In this document: piece by piece, positions 1-12,000 of the stretch | How the letters are laid out: every line of letters begins with the position of its first letter | Position numbering within the stretch: position 1 is the first letter of the stretch | From: Monocercomonoides exilis | Lineage: Eukaryota; Preaxostyla; Oxymonadida; Polymastigidae | NCBI GenBank assembly: GCA_001643675.2 | Contig: LSRY02000003.1 | Span: 610,001 to 674,000 of the forward strand | DNA length: 64,000 nt | Reading direction: 5' to 3' | Program-made: the position numbers and the translations under genes | Notes under the pieces: model-generated | What the model was told of the DNA's origin: nothing | The model's input: the letters and a program-made list of their open reading frames with translations, nothing else | Database searches by the model: none

Positions 1-24
1 AGTTACAAAATTCAATTCATTTTC

Positions 25-1446
25 TCATACATTCATAAAATAGACTGAAATATTCATCTGTAATTTATCAAAATATTTTTTATTAAGAAAACCAAATATT
101 CCATAAAAACTTGTGATGGCATCTTCGTATCCTTCTTCTTCCATCTTTTCAATCATCTCCATTTTGGTTGATTTTCTTTTTGCGTCTTCCTTTCTATACT
201 CCTCCTCCTCTTCTTCTTCATCAAACGTTATTCCTTTCGTTCGCAATGAAATATTCACAAAAAATTCATAGCTTTTTTTTGTTACGCTGTACTCCAATGT
301 TGACCGTTGCATCTCCTCCAAAACAGCATTAATAGCCCCACTCTCCAGCAAATGATCAACTTTCACACCTGTGCAATCTGCTGCTCTTCTTATTAATTAA
401 ACGCATTTTTTTGCTCATTTCTCCATAACCATCCTTTGCTGTTCGAAGCACCCTAACAATGCTTTCAATATGTCCAGCAAATTCTTCATTCCACAGCTTG
501 CATGAATCAAAGAAAGAGTCCAACGATCCGAACCATCTCAATAAAACAGATTTTTCTCATATTTCTTTTCCCCTCTTCCAATCCACACATTTCGACAGCT
601 CTTCAAGTTCTCTCGCTGTTTCTCTCGCAAAATGAAGCTCATTCACAATGGCATCTCCCAAGCTTTTTTCCTTGAAAAATCTGCTGATCAAAAATTCCCA
701 AGCTGATTGACAGGCAAGTTGAGTAAGATTGCAATGCTCCTGATGATGTTGGATTATTTCTGAAATTTTTTTAACAAAAAATTTTGGTTCAATTGCCTAA
801 TAATAATTAGAAAAATGAGAAAAAATATCAAAAAGGAAATAGAAGTGCTCATACAGCTCCATCATCAATGCAACTGAAACAGAATAAAGCTATTTCCACT
901 TCTTTTTGTGTTTTTTTGCTATCCTCTTTCTTCAAGGCAACTTTCAGAAGATAGGGCACACATATTGAAATCAACTCCAAAGAAGCCCACCTGCTCAACA
1001 AAAAATAGCATTCGCAAAGATCAACAAGCAAACTTTCTTCATTTTCTTCTTTCTTCTGTTCTTCATCAACAATCATCTTATGAATCCGTTGGTTCATCAA
1101 CGAATTATCAAAACAATAAAACGAAAAGCCTTTCAATTTTTTGTAATTCCGAATTGCTTTCATCAGCTTCATTTTTTCAATCATTTTGTCTATCTTTTCG
1201 AACATTTCTGTTGTGAAAACTGTATGATATTCTTTAATGTTCATATAAGCAATCATCTCGCTCGCTTCTTTGATTTTCTGCTTTTGTTCATCCTCACTGC
1301 AATCCTCCAGTTCGTAGAATAATTCTGAAAAAAAGAAAAGAAAGAAAAAAGAAAAGCAAAGAAAATATGAAGAACAGATTTTTCAATTGTTGCGAGATGG
1401 CTCAGACTTAAAAACTTTTCGGTTGGAGATATTTCTTGGATTTCAT
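25..1446 (-). pseudogene. Broken member of an unrecognised helical protein family (copy A)
   Basis: This copy aligns along its length with the intact gene at 3393-4858 and the one at 26179-27500, but it is damaged. A plausible model has a start at 1446, exon 1416-1446, exon 855-1324 (acceptor after a long pyrimidine run) and an exon running down from 796; the introns are 1325-1415 and 797-854. The middle exon carries the family motif DLCECY, and the last carries ELHFARETARELEE. The last exon then hits an in-frame TGA (557-559), lacks about a dozen codons there, and between about 366 and 420 lacks some two dozen codons and changes frame before the recognisable C-terminus (25-366, with a Glu run). 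The function of the family is unknown. A small unrecognised intron or a sequencing error could explain one lesion, but hardly both. Confidence 0.6.
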
Positions 1447-1931
1447 TAATGCATTCAATAATTCTTCAAATAACTTATTCGAAAATTATCAATCAATAGC
1501 GATTCAATTAATGAAATATTAGAAAAATGAAAACTTCTATCTTTATCTTGAAAAATAAAAATATTTCAGTTATTATCTTGATTTGTTTGCCTTAAAAATT
1601 TGCGTAGGTTAACAAAACGCAGCAAAATAAATGGGACTTGTTGAAAAAGTCCAGATCCTCAAATCTTCAGTTTCTCATTGATCGAACTAAAAGTAAATAT
1701 AAATGACAGTTTTTATGCTAGATATAATATGTTTATTGAATCTTCTTCCGCTTGATATTATCTAATTCTTTTTAATTTTTGTTTTGTTTTTTTTTTAATG
1801 CTAACTTTTATTTTGAAATTTTAAAAAGAGATTGTCACTTTTTTTTTTTTTAATTTTATCTTTTTCAAATTATTTTCTCTTTCGAATCATTAACGCTTCT
1901 TGCTCAAAAGTGATTGGTCTGAAGGAATTTA

Positions 1932-2333
1932 GTTTGTGTTAAAAATGTTGGACACTTTTAATAACCGTGGACAGTCGCATTATCTCAACAACCTTTGACA
2001 GTTGCTTTTTGACAATGAACCCAATTATTCCCTCAATAAATACAAACTGATAAGATATACAGAAATGAAACAACTTACTCCTAAGAATAAAAAACTCAAC
2101 ATTTTCAATTCATAGAGAAACTCGGATACAAAAGATTCTCCGAGTTTCTCCGAAAACAAATAAAAATTTATGTATTATTTCATTGTGTTGGATGGGTGGT
2201 TGAAATTTTTCATATTAGTTTATATTCTATGAGGGAATAATTGGGTTTATTATCAAAATACAACTATCAATGGTTGTTGAGAAAATGCAACTGTCCACAG
2301 TTATTGAAAGTGTCCACCATTATTAACACTTAC
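1932..2333. mobile_element. MITE-like terminal-inverted-repeat element with TA flanks
   Basis: The arms 1932-2048 and 2217-2333 are inverted copies of about 117 bp, roughly 85% identical by eye. Both contain TGGACACTTT, GTGGACAGT, CTCAACAACC and CCCAATTATTCCCTCA in the same order when one is reverse-complemented. The element is flanked by TA on both sides (1930-1931 and 2334-2335), as expected of a Tc1/mariner-type target duplication, although TA is a weak signal in AT-rich DNA. It has no coding capacity. The 168-bp centre contains a perfect 12-bp hairpin (2115-2126 with 2139-2150, 12-nt loop). The likeliest reading is a non-autonomous DNA transposon; a chance or regulatory inverted repeat is unlikely at this length. 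Confidence 0.72.
2115..2150. repeat. Perfect 12-bp hairpin inside the inverted-repeat element
   Basis: GAGAAACTCGGA at 2115-2126 is exactly complementary to TCCGAGTTTCTC at 2139-2150, with a 12-nt loop. It sits near the centre of the element at 1932-2333. Confidence 0.7.
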
Positions 2334-3392
2334 TATATATGACAGTGCTTTTTCTGGTCAACCAAATTTTTCATAAATATTTGGAATAAAGTTTCATAAA
2401 GTTTTCACTTAAGCCTATTAAAACCTTAAATTTTTTGATCTTTTTTTTATTAATCTTGAAAATTTCTCAATTTAAAAATTTCACAACACACAAATACAAA
2501 TTCGAATATCTCTTTGTCATAATAATGAAGTTAATAAAAAATAAAAATGTGATTATTCGAATTATCACTTTTGAAATAATTTGTGTGTAATGTCAAACAT
2601 CAATAACTCGAAATAGTCACAAACTCATACATGTGGCTAACATATGCTTTCATATAATTCTTTATTTGAACAATTATAATATCTCCATTCAATTGATAAT
2701 TACAAAAGAAAATTTTTTCATTTGTTATCATTTCTTTTTTCTAAAAGAAGAAAGAAGAAAATATTATTTTTTTTTTTTTAAAAATGTATAGAATAAAAAA
2801 ATAGAGATGCATATTAATTGCTTCAAAAATACATGAATGAAATGAAATAATATTATGATTAAATTTCAATTTAATGGTGGAATCACTTTTCAGTGTTCGT
2901 TTTTAAATAATCAAAGCAAAATTTCAAATCATGACATTTAAAATGGATTAATGAATCAATTCCAAAACATAAACCCATTATAGATCCTGTGAATGAATCA
3001 TTATAAATTGTTTATTTGACTTGTGGGTGATAATTAAGTCATCGAATATTTTCAAACGAAAATTTTGATTTGATAATATTATTTGAATATCAAATAAATA
3101 AATAAATAAATAAATTCACTTTCAAAAATGAAAATATTTCAAAAATTTGAATAATTCTTGATTTCCTGTTATTTGTACCATAATGCAAAAGCAGTTTGTT
3201 TGAATAGTCTCTGAATCGAAAATCAATATTTCAGAAAAAAGTTGTCTGTATTTTTTTCCATTCACATTTTTGTTTTATTTGAAGTTGCAATAATCAATTT
3301 TCAAAATGATCAAAATGATTGATTTCTTTGCTGTGAAATGAACTGAATAGAAGATAAAAAATACACTATTCATAAATAAAGGCAATTCTTTT

Positions 3393-4858
3393 TCATAAAT
3401 TCATTAAACAGCCTTCAGTACCTGGTATCAGCTCGAACCAATATTCATTGATAAGAAAAAGGTTTGCACAACACGAACTTGTAATCAAATCTTCATATCC
3501 GTCTTCTTCTAAAATGTCAAATAACTCTCTTTTAAAATTCCATTCTGTTTCATCGAAGTCTTCAAAAATTCCTTCTGTAATGATCTCTGATTGTGAATGT
3601 AAAAATTGCAGGCAGTCCATGAGCGCGTTATCATGCAGTGTTGATTGGCTCATTTCCTCCAAAACGCATCCAGTAGCCCCGCTCCTTACTAAAACCGGAA
3701 GTGGATTTTCATTTAACTTTATCACTTCGCAAAACAGGTTGATACAATCATCAGATATTTTCCTTTCAAATCCTTTTGTTGCCTTGTACAGCCTTGCAAT
3801 CAAGGAAAATAATCCAACAAATATTTTGCGACTCATATTGCATCCGTGATAAGCCACCTCAATTAAAATTTTCACCCAATTTCCTATGATTCTCACTTCT
3901 TTCATTTCTTCTAAACTCTTTTCCTTTTTTACCAAATTATTGCGCTTCAACAGCTCTTCCAACTCACTTGTCGACTCTCTTGCAAAATGCATTTTGTACA
4001 TTATTTCGACTTTCAAGTAATCTTTCGAATATAAATAACCTACCAAAAAACTCCAAGCGGATTGGTAGGCAAGACGTGTCAGGTTGTGATGCTTCTGATG
4101 ATATTTGATAATTTCATCAATAACGTCCAAATATGAACAATTTTCTTTTGACCTATAAAATAAATTTAACGTTCAATAAATAATGGCATTGATAAAACAG
4201 CGTTTATACCACAAACCCTTCTAATTTGGCTAACGCCAACAAACTCATTTCCACTTCTGTTTTAACTTCCTCTCTTTCAGATTTATTCGATGCAACATAA
4301 AACAGACAAGGACCACAAATTGAACGTAATTCTGAAGAAAATTTGTCGTTTAGCAAAAGATAGCATTCACAAAGATCAATAAGAAGTTGCTTATTTATTC
4401 CTTCCTTTTTTTTATTTTCTTCAACAATCATCATTGCAAATCGAGTTCCCAATGAAGAATCAGTGAAGCCGCTACTCTTTATTCCATTTATAGTTTTGCA
4501 AAATCCCATGTGCTTCAATATCACAAGTGCATTTCCAAAATTCAATATATTTTCTTTGATCATTTTCTCGATAAGATCAAATGTTTTTTGAGCAAAAAAA
4601 TTTTTTTGCTCTTCGTTGTTCATTTTCTCAATTTCCTCATTTATTTCTTCAGTTTTCACTTTTTGTCCACCAACTGTATTATCACCTAGCCTGAAAATCA
4701 TTTCTTTAAAAAAAAAAACATTAAATAGAGAGATGAAAAAAAGAAGAAACAAAAAATTAATCTATACCATATATTTTTTCTTTCAGTGGAACATTACTAA
4801 AAACAATTCCACTTTTGTTATTATTCGAAATACTATTTTGTCTCATCATCATTTCCAT
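3393..4858 (-). CDS. Unrecognised helical (ARM-like?) family protein, copy B, three exons
   Basis: Joining exons 4768-4858, 4217-4685 and 3393-4152 gives 1,320 nt, or 439 aa, ending in TGA. The introns are 4686-4767 (donor GTATAG, acceptor CTAG) and 4153-4216 (donor GTTTGT, acceptor TATAG), and the phases agree. The ATG at 4858 begins MEMMMRQNS. The middle exon has the family motif IDLCECY; the last has YHQKHHNLT, LAYQSAWSFL and ARESTSELEELL. The protein is Leu/Glu/Lys-rich with no signal peptide or TM segment. The stretch around LVRSGATGCVLEEM resembles an armadillo repeat, so a helical repeat fold is inferred. It is about 36-43% identical by eye to the copies at 25-1446 and 26179-27500 in the best blocks. 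I do not recognise a function; a lineage-specific expanded family is the best description. Confidence 0.72.
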
Positions 4859-6075
4859 TTATTTGTATCTGCAAAAATATTTAAAGACGTAGAATTAACA
4901 AAATGTTGATCATTGTTTTCAATTCATACTTGTAGTGTTTTTAGAATAAGATGTTTTGCTGAAAAGAAAAGAAATATTTGAAAAAAAAAGGCAAATTATT
5001 TTTGTTTGTTTTATCTCGTTTTGGTATAATTGATCTTCAATTTCTTTTTAAAAAATAAACAAAACAAAAATTAGTGAAAAGATATGAGAAACATATGGTG
5101 ATGGAATTTATTTCAAAATGAACAAAGCTGCTGATAACAATAATTGAGAAATTTGAAATCTCTTTTCAAATATTGAAGACAAACTCAAAATTCTGAAGAC
5201 TTTTGTGGATGAATTAGAGAAATTTAGATAAACAATGTATGATATTTTGACTGTATTTGATTATTATTTTTTCGATAGCACTTGACCTATTTTGAATTGG
5301 AAAAGAAATTGCAAAAGTTTGAATATTCAACAACAGAAAAGGAAAAAGTGAAATGTTAGAAATTGCATCCATGAGAAGGAAACTCAAAAGAACGCAAAAT
5401 GAAAGGAAATGGAAATAGCAAATGATAAAGAAAGGCAGTCATTTTTTTTAAATTTTTTTTTGATAATAATTAAAAAGAAACGGTTTTAGAAAAGGATGAT
5501 GATTTTAATGGAGCTTTCAAATCATTGGACTGAGAAAGGAGGAAACTGTATATCAGCTGGTGGAATTAGGATGAGTTCACGCAAATGGAGAAAGTTATTG
5601 ACTCTGAGATAGAAGAAGGAAAAAGTCATAAATTATTTCAATAACTTTTTCTTTTAAAAACCATATGAAAGAAAAATACATTCAACCTTCAAAAAGAAAG
5701 AGAATGAACACACACATATTAACAATTTATATATACGAACAAAACTGTTAAATACATTCTTATTATAAAGAAGCTTTGAATAACATGAAATAACACAAAT
5801 ATGTCTTTTATCAAAAAATATCATAAATTTACTTTGTTTAAATATTTTTTATTGAAATCATTCATATTTATCATCTGTTTATCTATTTTTTTTGAATTTC
5901 AAGTTATAGATTTATCACAACTCCCATTATCTTATTTGATAAATAGTATTTGCTTTTCTTTTTTGTTTGCAAAAATGAAACTTTAAAAAATTTAACATTT
6001 TTTTTATACTATACATAATTGCGCACTAAATTTTGGAAATATTTATTTCATAAATGGGAATTTGACGTTACCAGC
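4859..6075. other. Intergenic region with possible decayed coding remnants
   Basis: About 1.2 kb between divergent genes. A few short Lys/Glu-rich open stretches on the plus strand (near 5170-5240 and 5500-5640) look like eroded coiled-coil coding sequence but are broken by stops. The open frame at 5801-5986 is simply AT-rich hydrophobic translation. No gene is supported. Confidence 0.5.
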
Positions 6076-9000
6076 ATGACTCAACTGCAGCTTCTTAGTT
6101 CTGTTGAAGAAATTCAAAATGAAATTCCAATATTCAAATTTAAGGAGCTGAAGATCGTTTGCGAGAATCTTAAAGGTATACCATCCGGATTTGTATTTCA
6201 GATTATTTCAATTTAATCACATTAATATTTTAAGACAACATTAAGAGATCTCCACCATCCACATGGTAACAATTTTTTATCTTGTGAAAGCATTGATATC
6301 ATTATTTGAAAATATGCATTTATTATTTATTTATTTATTTATTTTTTTAGTACAAAAGAACATCTTCGAATGGTTGAACTTGCAATTGATACAAAAAGGC
6401 AGGATTTAACGGAGGCAGGAGTTTCAGTTGTTAAAGTTTGCAAGCACAAGAATATTGACAGCTCACTGAGGCTTTTGAATCATTTTATTTGTAAATGTTT
6501 CTGTTTTAAAAAATTTTGCAGCATTGGCTTGAATGGGGATTTATTTCTGGTCAGACTTCAAATAACGGAAGTGGAAAGTCAACTATTTTGGATGAAGTAT
6601 TTGATTTATTGGAATTTGCAAATACTCTTCAAAAGGGTTCAATACAAATTAATGTCATTGGAGTTTGAATTTCTTTTATTTTTCACAAAAACTTTTACAA
6701 CAACAACAAAAAAATAATAATAATAATGAATTTAATTGTGTTTGACAAAGGCAATCCACACAGCATTTCTTTCAAAGGACTGCATAATTCAAGGGGACGC
6801 GATCGGAAAGGCAGTGCGCATGATTGTTTTGGCCTTTCCAGCGCTGCAGGCGAACGAAGAGGAAGAGTATTGCATGCGAGCAGTTCACCAATGCGTCTCG
6901 AGCCTGTTTTTGAAGGTTGACAAGGCAGAGAAAGAGCACTTGGCCTGGAAAAAGGAGAGGGAAAAGAGCAAAACGGCAGGCGATTCGAAGGAGAAAGAAA
7001 AGAATAAAGAGAAAGAGAAAGAGAAAGAGAAAGAGAAAGAGAAGGAGAAGAGTCCAACCGCCATTGAGTTACACAGCGCTGTTGACTGCGCGTCGAGGCT
7101 TATCGAAGCGCTGGCAACATATTCGCGCGAAGAGACGACGGCTCTTTCAGGAAACTCTTCTCAATCATCGACTGGTTCTCAATCATCTTCTTCCTTGTCT
7201 TCCTCTTCCTCTTCTTCATCTTCATCCTTCTCTTCCTCTTCTTCCTCTTCGTCATCTTCATCATCCTCCTCCTCTTCTTCCTCTTCCTCCTCCTCCTCCT
7301 CCGAATCCATCACCCTCTCCCTCTCCGCCACGAAGCAGCGCCTCATCTGCCTCTCCGCCTTGCACGGCCTCTTGTTCTCTGCTGGAGGAGTCATCATCCG
7401 TTTCCCCCGCCTCTCTGCCAACATCCGGCGTTTCGTCATGCCTGCCATCATTGCCAATGCAGGTGTTTCAGCCCCGCCTCTGTTCAGACTGAGCGTGGGG
7501 ATCCTCCAGCAGACGATTCGCTGGTTCGGCCTCCGCTTCAAAGAAGAGGTGTCGTCAATGATGAGTGTGTGTGAGCACGTGCTGAATGCAGCTCAAGGTG
7601 CGATGATGGAGGAAAAGAAAGCAGTGCTGGAAGTTCTGATGCCCCTCTTTTCGAACGGGAAGTGCCTGGCTGACATCTTCTGCACGTTCGACTGCGATTT
7701 GAGAGGCGAAAACCACTTTGAGCAGTTTTTGAATGCCATCAGCCGGATCGCCGCGAATGCGAGCGTGGCTGCGGGAGACAGAGAAAGGCAGATGGGAATG
7801 GGAAGTGGAGGTTTGTCATCGTCTTCGTCTTCTTCTTCTTCCTCCTCTCTTTCTTCCTCTTCCTCTTCCTCCTCTTCTTCCTCTGCTATGATGCAGACCT
7901 CTCCATTTGTGACGTCTTCTTTGTCTTCTCCTTCAGCTGTCGCTTCTTTCTCTGCTTCTTCTGTTCTTGTTTCTTCTTCCTTCTCCGGCCTTTCCTCTCC
8001 TTATTCTTCCTCCCCCTCATCTTCCTCTTCCTCCTCTTCTTCCTCAAACACCTCTTCCTCTTCCTCTTCTTCTTTTTCCTCCTCTTCTGCCTCTTCCTCC
8101 CTCACACCCTCACGCATCCCCCGCACACTGGAGCAGCTCTCCTTCATTGCTCTTGTCAACATGATCACTTCTGTTTCTGAATGGTCGCTTTCTCTTGCCG
8201 CCCCTTTCTTCTCTTCTCTGCCTTCTTATCTGCCATCTCCTAGTCAAACACCTGGAGTTTCTAATTCTTCTTCACAAGGCAATCTTCGTTCTCTTTCTCC
8301 TCCTCCTTCTCTATCTTCTTCTCCTTCTGCCTCTGGCTCCCCCTCCCCTTCCCCTTCACCTTCCCGTGTCGATGAGCAGAAGAAACACAAAGCAGAACTT
8401 TTAAAGGCCGTCCAGCTGTTCAACATGAAATGCAAGCGAGGAATCGACTTTGTTGTGAAGCACCAGCTGTATCCAGAGACCGCTGAGGGCATTGCCTCAT
8501 TCATTTACGACACACCCACTCTGTCTCGCTCGATGATTGGCGAGTTCTTTGGCCAGTCAGGTGAATTCTATTTAGACGTCGTGCGCTGCTACCTGCACAA
8601 GCACAACTTCTATGGCCTGTACATTGACGAGGCGCTGAGGAAATTCCTCGCATCGTTCCGGATTAGCGGCGAGTCGCAGAAGATATATCGGATAATGGAG
8701 TGTTTTGCAGATGAGTATCTTTTGCAGAACCCGGGCACCTTCCAATCGTCCGAAAGCTGTTTTTTGATTGGGTATCAGACGCTGATGCTGCATTCGATAG
8801 CGCATTCGAATTCAAACATGATGGCGATGATGACGAAGGAGGTGTTTATATCACAGGGGAAAGGGCAAGGTGTGACTGACGCGTTTCTGGGGGATCTGTA
8901 TGACAGGGTGTGTGCGAACGAGATCAAAGTGCTGGGAGATGATGACGAGAGGACGAAAAGGGCGCTGAATGAAGAAAGAGAACGGCTGTCGAAGAAGCAG

Positions 9001-12000
9001 CTGCGGCAGTATGTGCAGGAAAAAGCGGAGGAAGAGAAGATGCTGCATGCGAAGATGATGGAGGAAAGGCTGAATGATCTGAGGAAAGAGCAGCTGAGCG
9101 CGAAGGAGAAGAGGAGGATGATGAAGAGGATGCGGAGAGAGATGGTGCAGAGGTTCGATTTTGAGAAGGAGAAGGAGAAGTTTGAGAGCAGGCAGAAGAA
9201 GAAGAAGATTGTGACAAGGAAAGTGAAGCAGATGGTGAAGAAGAAGGTGAGGAAAGAGAAGAAAGAAGGGGAAGAAAATGTGCCGAAGACGGAAGAAGAG
9301 CTTGAAATTGAGCGGAAGAAGAAAGAAGAGAAGGAGAAAAGAAGAGAAGAGAGGAAGGAAGCGAAAAGGAAAGCGAAAGAAGAAGAAAGAAAATATTTGG
9401 AGATGATGAAGGAGAAAAGCGATGATAAATACGCAGGTTGCGGTTCTTCATCATTTGTCTCTATTTTTGACCAGCCAGACAACGAAGAAGGAGGAGAAGG
9501 AGAAGGAGAAGGAGAAGGAGACGAAGAAGAAGATGATGAAGAAGACATGAATGAAAGCGATTTTGAAGAGATTGAGGTGGAAGAAGAAGTAGAGGTGGAA
9601 GAAGAGGTGGTTGATGAAGAAGCTGAAAAGGAGGAAGAGAAGAAATGGCTGGCAGAAATGGAAGTTTTGAGGAAGAAAGCAGAGGAAGAGGAGAAGAGAG
9701 AGGCAGAAGAGGAGGAAGAAGAAGATGATGACAGCGATGATGAAGATGGAGAGGGAGATGAAGATGACTATGAAGAAGGAGATTCAGAAGAAGAAAACGA
9801 AGAATCCAACAAAGATGGAACAAAAACCAAAAAACACTCAAACAAAAAATCATCATCATCATCCTCTTCTTCATCATCAACCTACTCCTCCGCTCTTTCC
9901 TCCGCCACATCCGAACACGCGCGCGCTATGCTCGAGACAACCTGCTGGCCCTCCCTCGCCTCCGTCGCCGCTGTTCTCGAAGGCACAAACGAGACAGAAA
10001 CCGCCCAACACTGTGTCTTCGCGTTCCGTGTGCTGATCCACCTGACGTGTGTGTTTGAGATGGAGATGGAGAGAGACGCGCTGGTGGCTGCGCTGACTGC
10101 AGCGTCGTGTGTGTCTTCCACAAACAACAGGAGAATCATGGCACACAAACACCTCCTCATCATCAGACAGTGCCTTGCGCTGGCGATGCCGAACAAGACG
10201 AATTCGATTGCGCTTTTTGCACAAGGGAATGAGAAGGAGAATGTGGAAAGAGGAAGAAGCGGAGAAAGAGACAGAGAAAGAGTTAACGCACCGATGAGGA
10301 AGAGGGCGAAGAAGACAACAGCAGAAAGATTGAAGGAGATGCCAGGTGATGGCGAGCTGCTGAGATCAAGCTGGAACCACATCCTGCTCCTCACCTCGAA
10401 CCTGCACCGACTCCATCTTCTGTCTGATGGAATGACAGCTGCTGAGCTGGAGGCTGCATTCGACGGCGATGTTGGCATGCTCTCTTCGACTTCAACAGCG
10501 CGCCCTGTGCCAATGAATGCGTATTCTCGCTCGATTTCTCCATCTCCTTCTCCTTCGCCTTCTCAATCTCCTTCGATGGCATTGTCGATGGCGTCACCTC
10601 CTCGTTCGATCGAATCTTCACCTTCGTTCGGATCATCATCATCATTATCTTCCTCTTCTTCCTCTTCCTCCATTTCCTCTGCTTCATCCAACACACCCTC
10701 ACCTTCTTCTTCCTCTTCCTCTTCCTCTGCCCACATCCCGTCTTCCACCTCTTCCCAGTTCCGGCGCGACCGCATCGCCCTTCGCAACTCCATTTTCCTG
10801 TTCAGACAGTCTGGTTTTGACATGGAAGAAGTCGAAGAAGTCTTTCGTTCTTCTCCTCATCTTTCCCCACGTGCATTGGAAGACATGCTAAAGAGCTTGT
10901 GTTGGCTGTCCATGGAAGACATGAATCAGCAGAAGCGGAGCTACAGAGAAGAGAAAGAGAGGGGTGGGGAATATGGGAGTGGAAGCGGTTCTTCTTCTTC
11001 TTCTTCTTCTTCAATTTATCGCTCCCGCCTCTTCTCCCTTCGCGAGATGCAGATCATCTGTGCGGACAACGTTTGGCGTGAGCTGTCTGTGTGGGACAAG
11101 ATATTTCCTGCGTTGTCCACACATTGTGTGAACATCGCCACCAACAGCGAGAACGAGAACATGGCGTCTCTGGCAGTGGTGATTCTGAGGCAGATTGTGT
11201 TTGCGCTCTTTTCGCGGAATGATTTGGGCAGGACGCCGCTGATTCCGCCGTTTGATGCAGAGGAAGGGAGGCTGGGTGAGGTGGTGGATGGAGGGAAGGA
11301 AGGGAAGGAAGGGGGAAGAGGAGGAGAAGGAAAGAGAGAAGCTAAAGAGAAAGAAGAGGAAGAGGAAGAGAATAAAAATGAAGCAGAGGTTGATTCAACC
11401 AAAGAGCAAAGTAATATTCCACAGCAGATGGTGATTGAGATAGGAGAGAAGCCAAAAGAAGGAGACCTCTCAAATTCTGTCTTGTCACAGCAGAAAGCAC
11501 AGCAAAATGCAAAAATTGCTCAAACGGCAACTTCTTCTTCTTCTTCTTCTAATTTATCATCATCATCATCTTCTTCTTCTTCCTCTCCTTCTTCCTCAAC
11601 CACTTCTTCTTCATCTTCCTTCCACTCCACATACAACAGACACCAAGTATATCTACGTCCCTTCGAACAGATCTGCACTTTCATCCACACACACATCTCT
11701 TCTTCTTTCTCCATCAGAAATTCTCTTCCTTCTCCTCAATCAACAACAACAACATCATCATCATCTTCTTCTTCCTCTTCTTCTCCTCTCCATCTCTCTC
11801 TCACCATCCGCTCTCTCGTCATTGAATGCCTTTCCCAGCTCGTTTCCCTCTGTGGGCCGCGCCTCTGCAGCGGCTGGAAGATTCTCTTCTCCTGTTTAGA
11901 AGACATCTCCCGTGAGTGGAAGTATCGAGGCATCAAACTGGTGCATTTGCTGCCGCAGCTGGCGCATCTGCAGGCGAAGAGGGAGAAGATGGCGAGGCAG

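Larger units (their letters stand above)
1447..3392. other. AT-rich intergenic region
   Basis: About 1.9 kb without a supportable gene. It holds the inverted-repeat element at 1932-2333 and a short TAAA run near 3092-3115. The rest is AT-rich with frequent stops in all frames. Confidence 0.7.

Noticed and set aside
5801-5986. Small hydrophobic protein
   Set aside because: Phe/Ile/Lys composition expected of random AT-rich DNA; no supporting signal.
6736-6750. Start of the ARF-GEF at the in-frame ATG at 6736
   Set aside because: These bases are the 3' end of an intron (acceptor GACAAAG). The upstream exons supply the missing DCB helices in phase.
8775-9548. 257-codon minus-strand frame
   Set aside because: Antisense of the charged coiled-coil region after Sec7. 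Its composition is purely a shadow.
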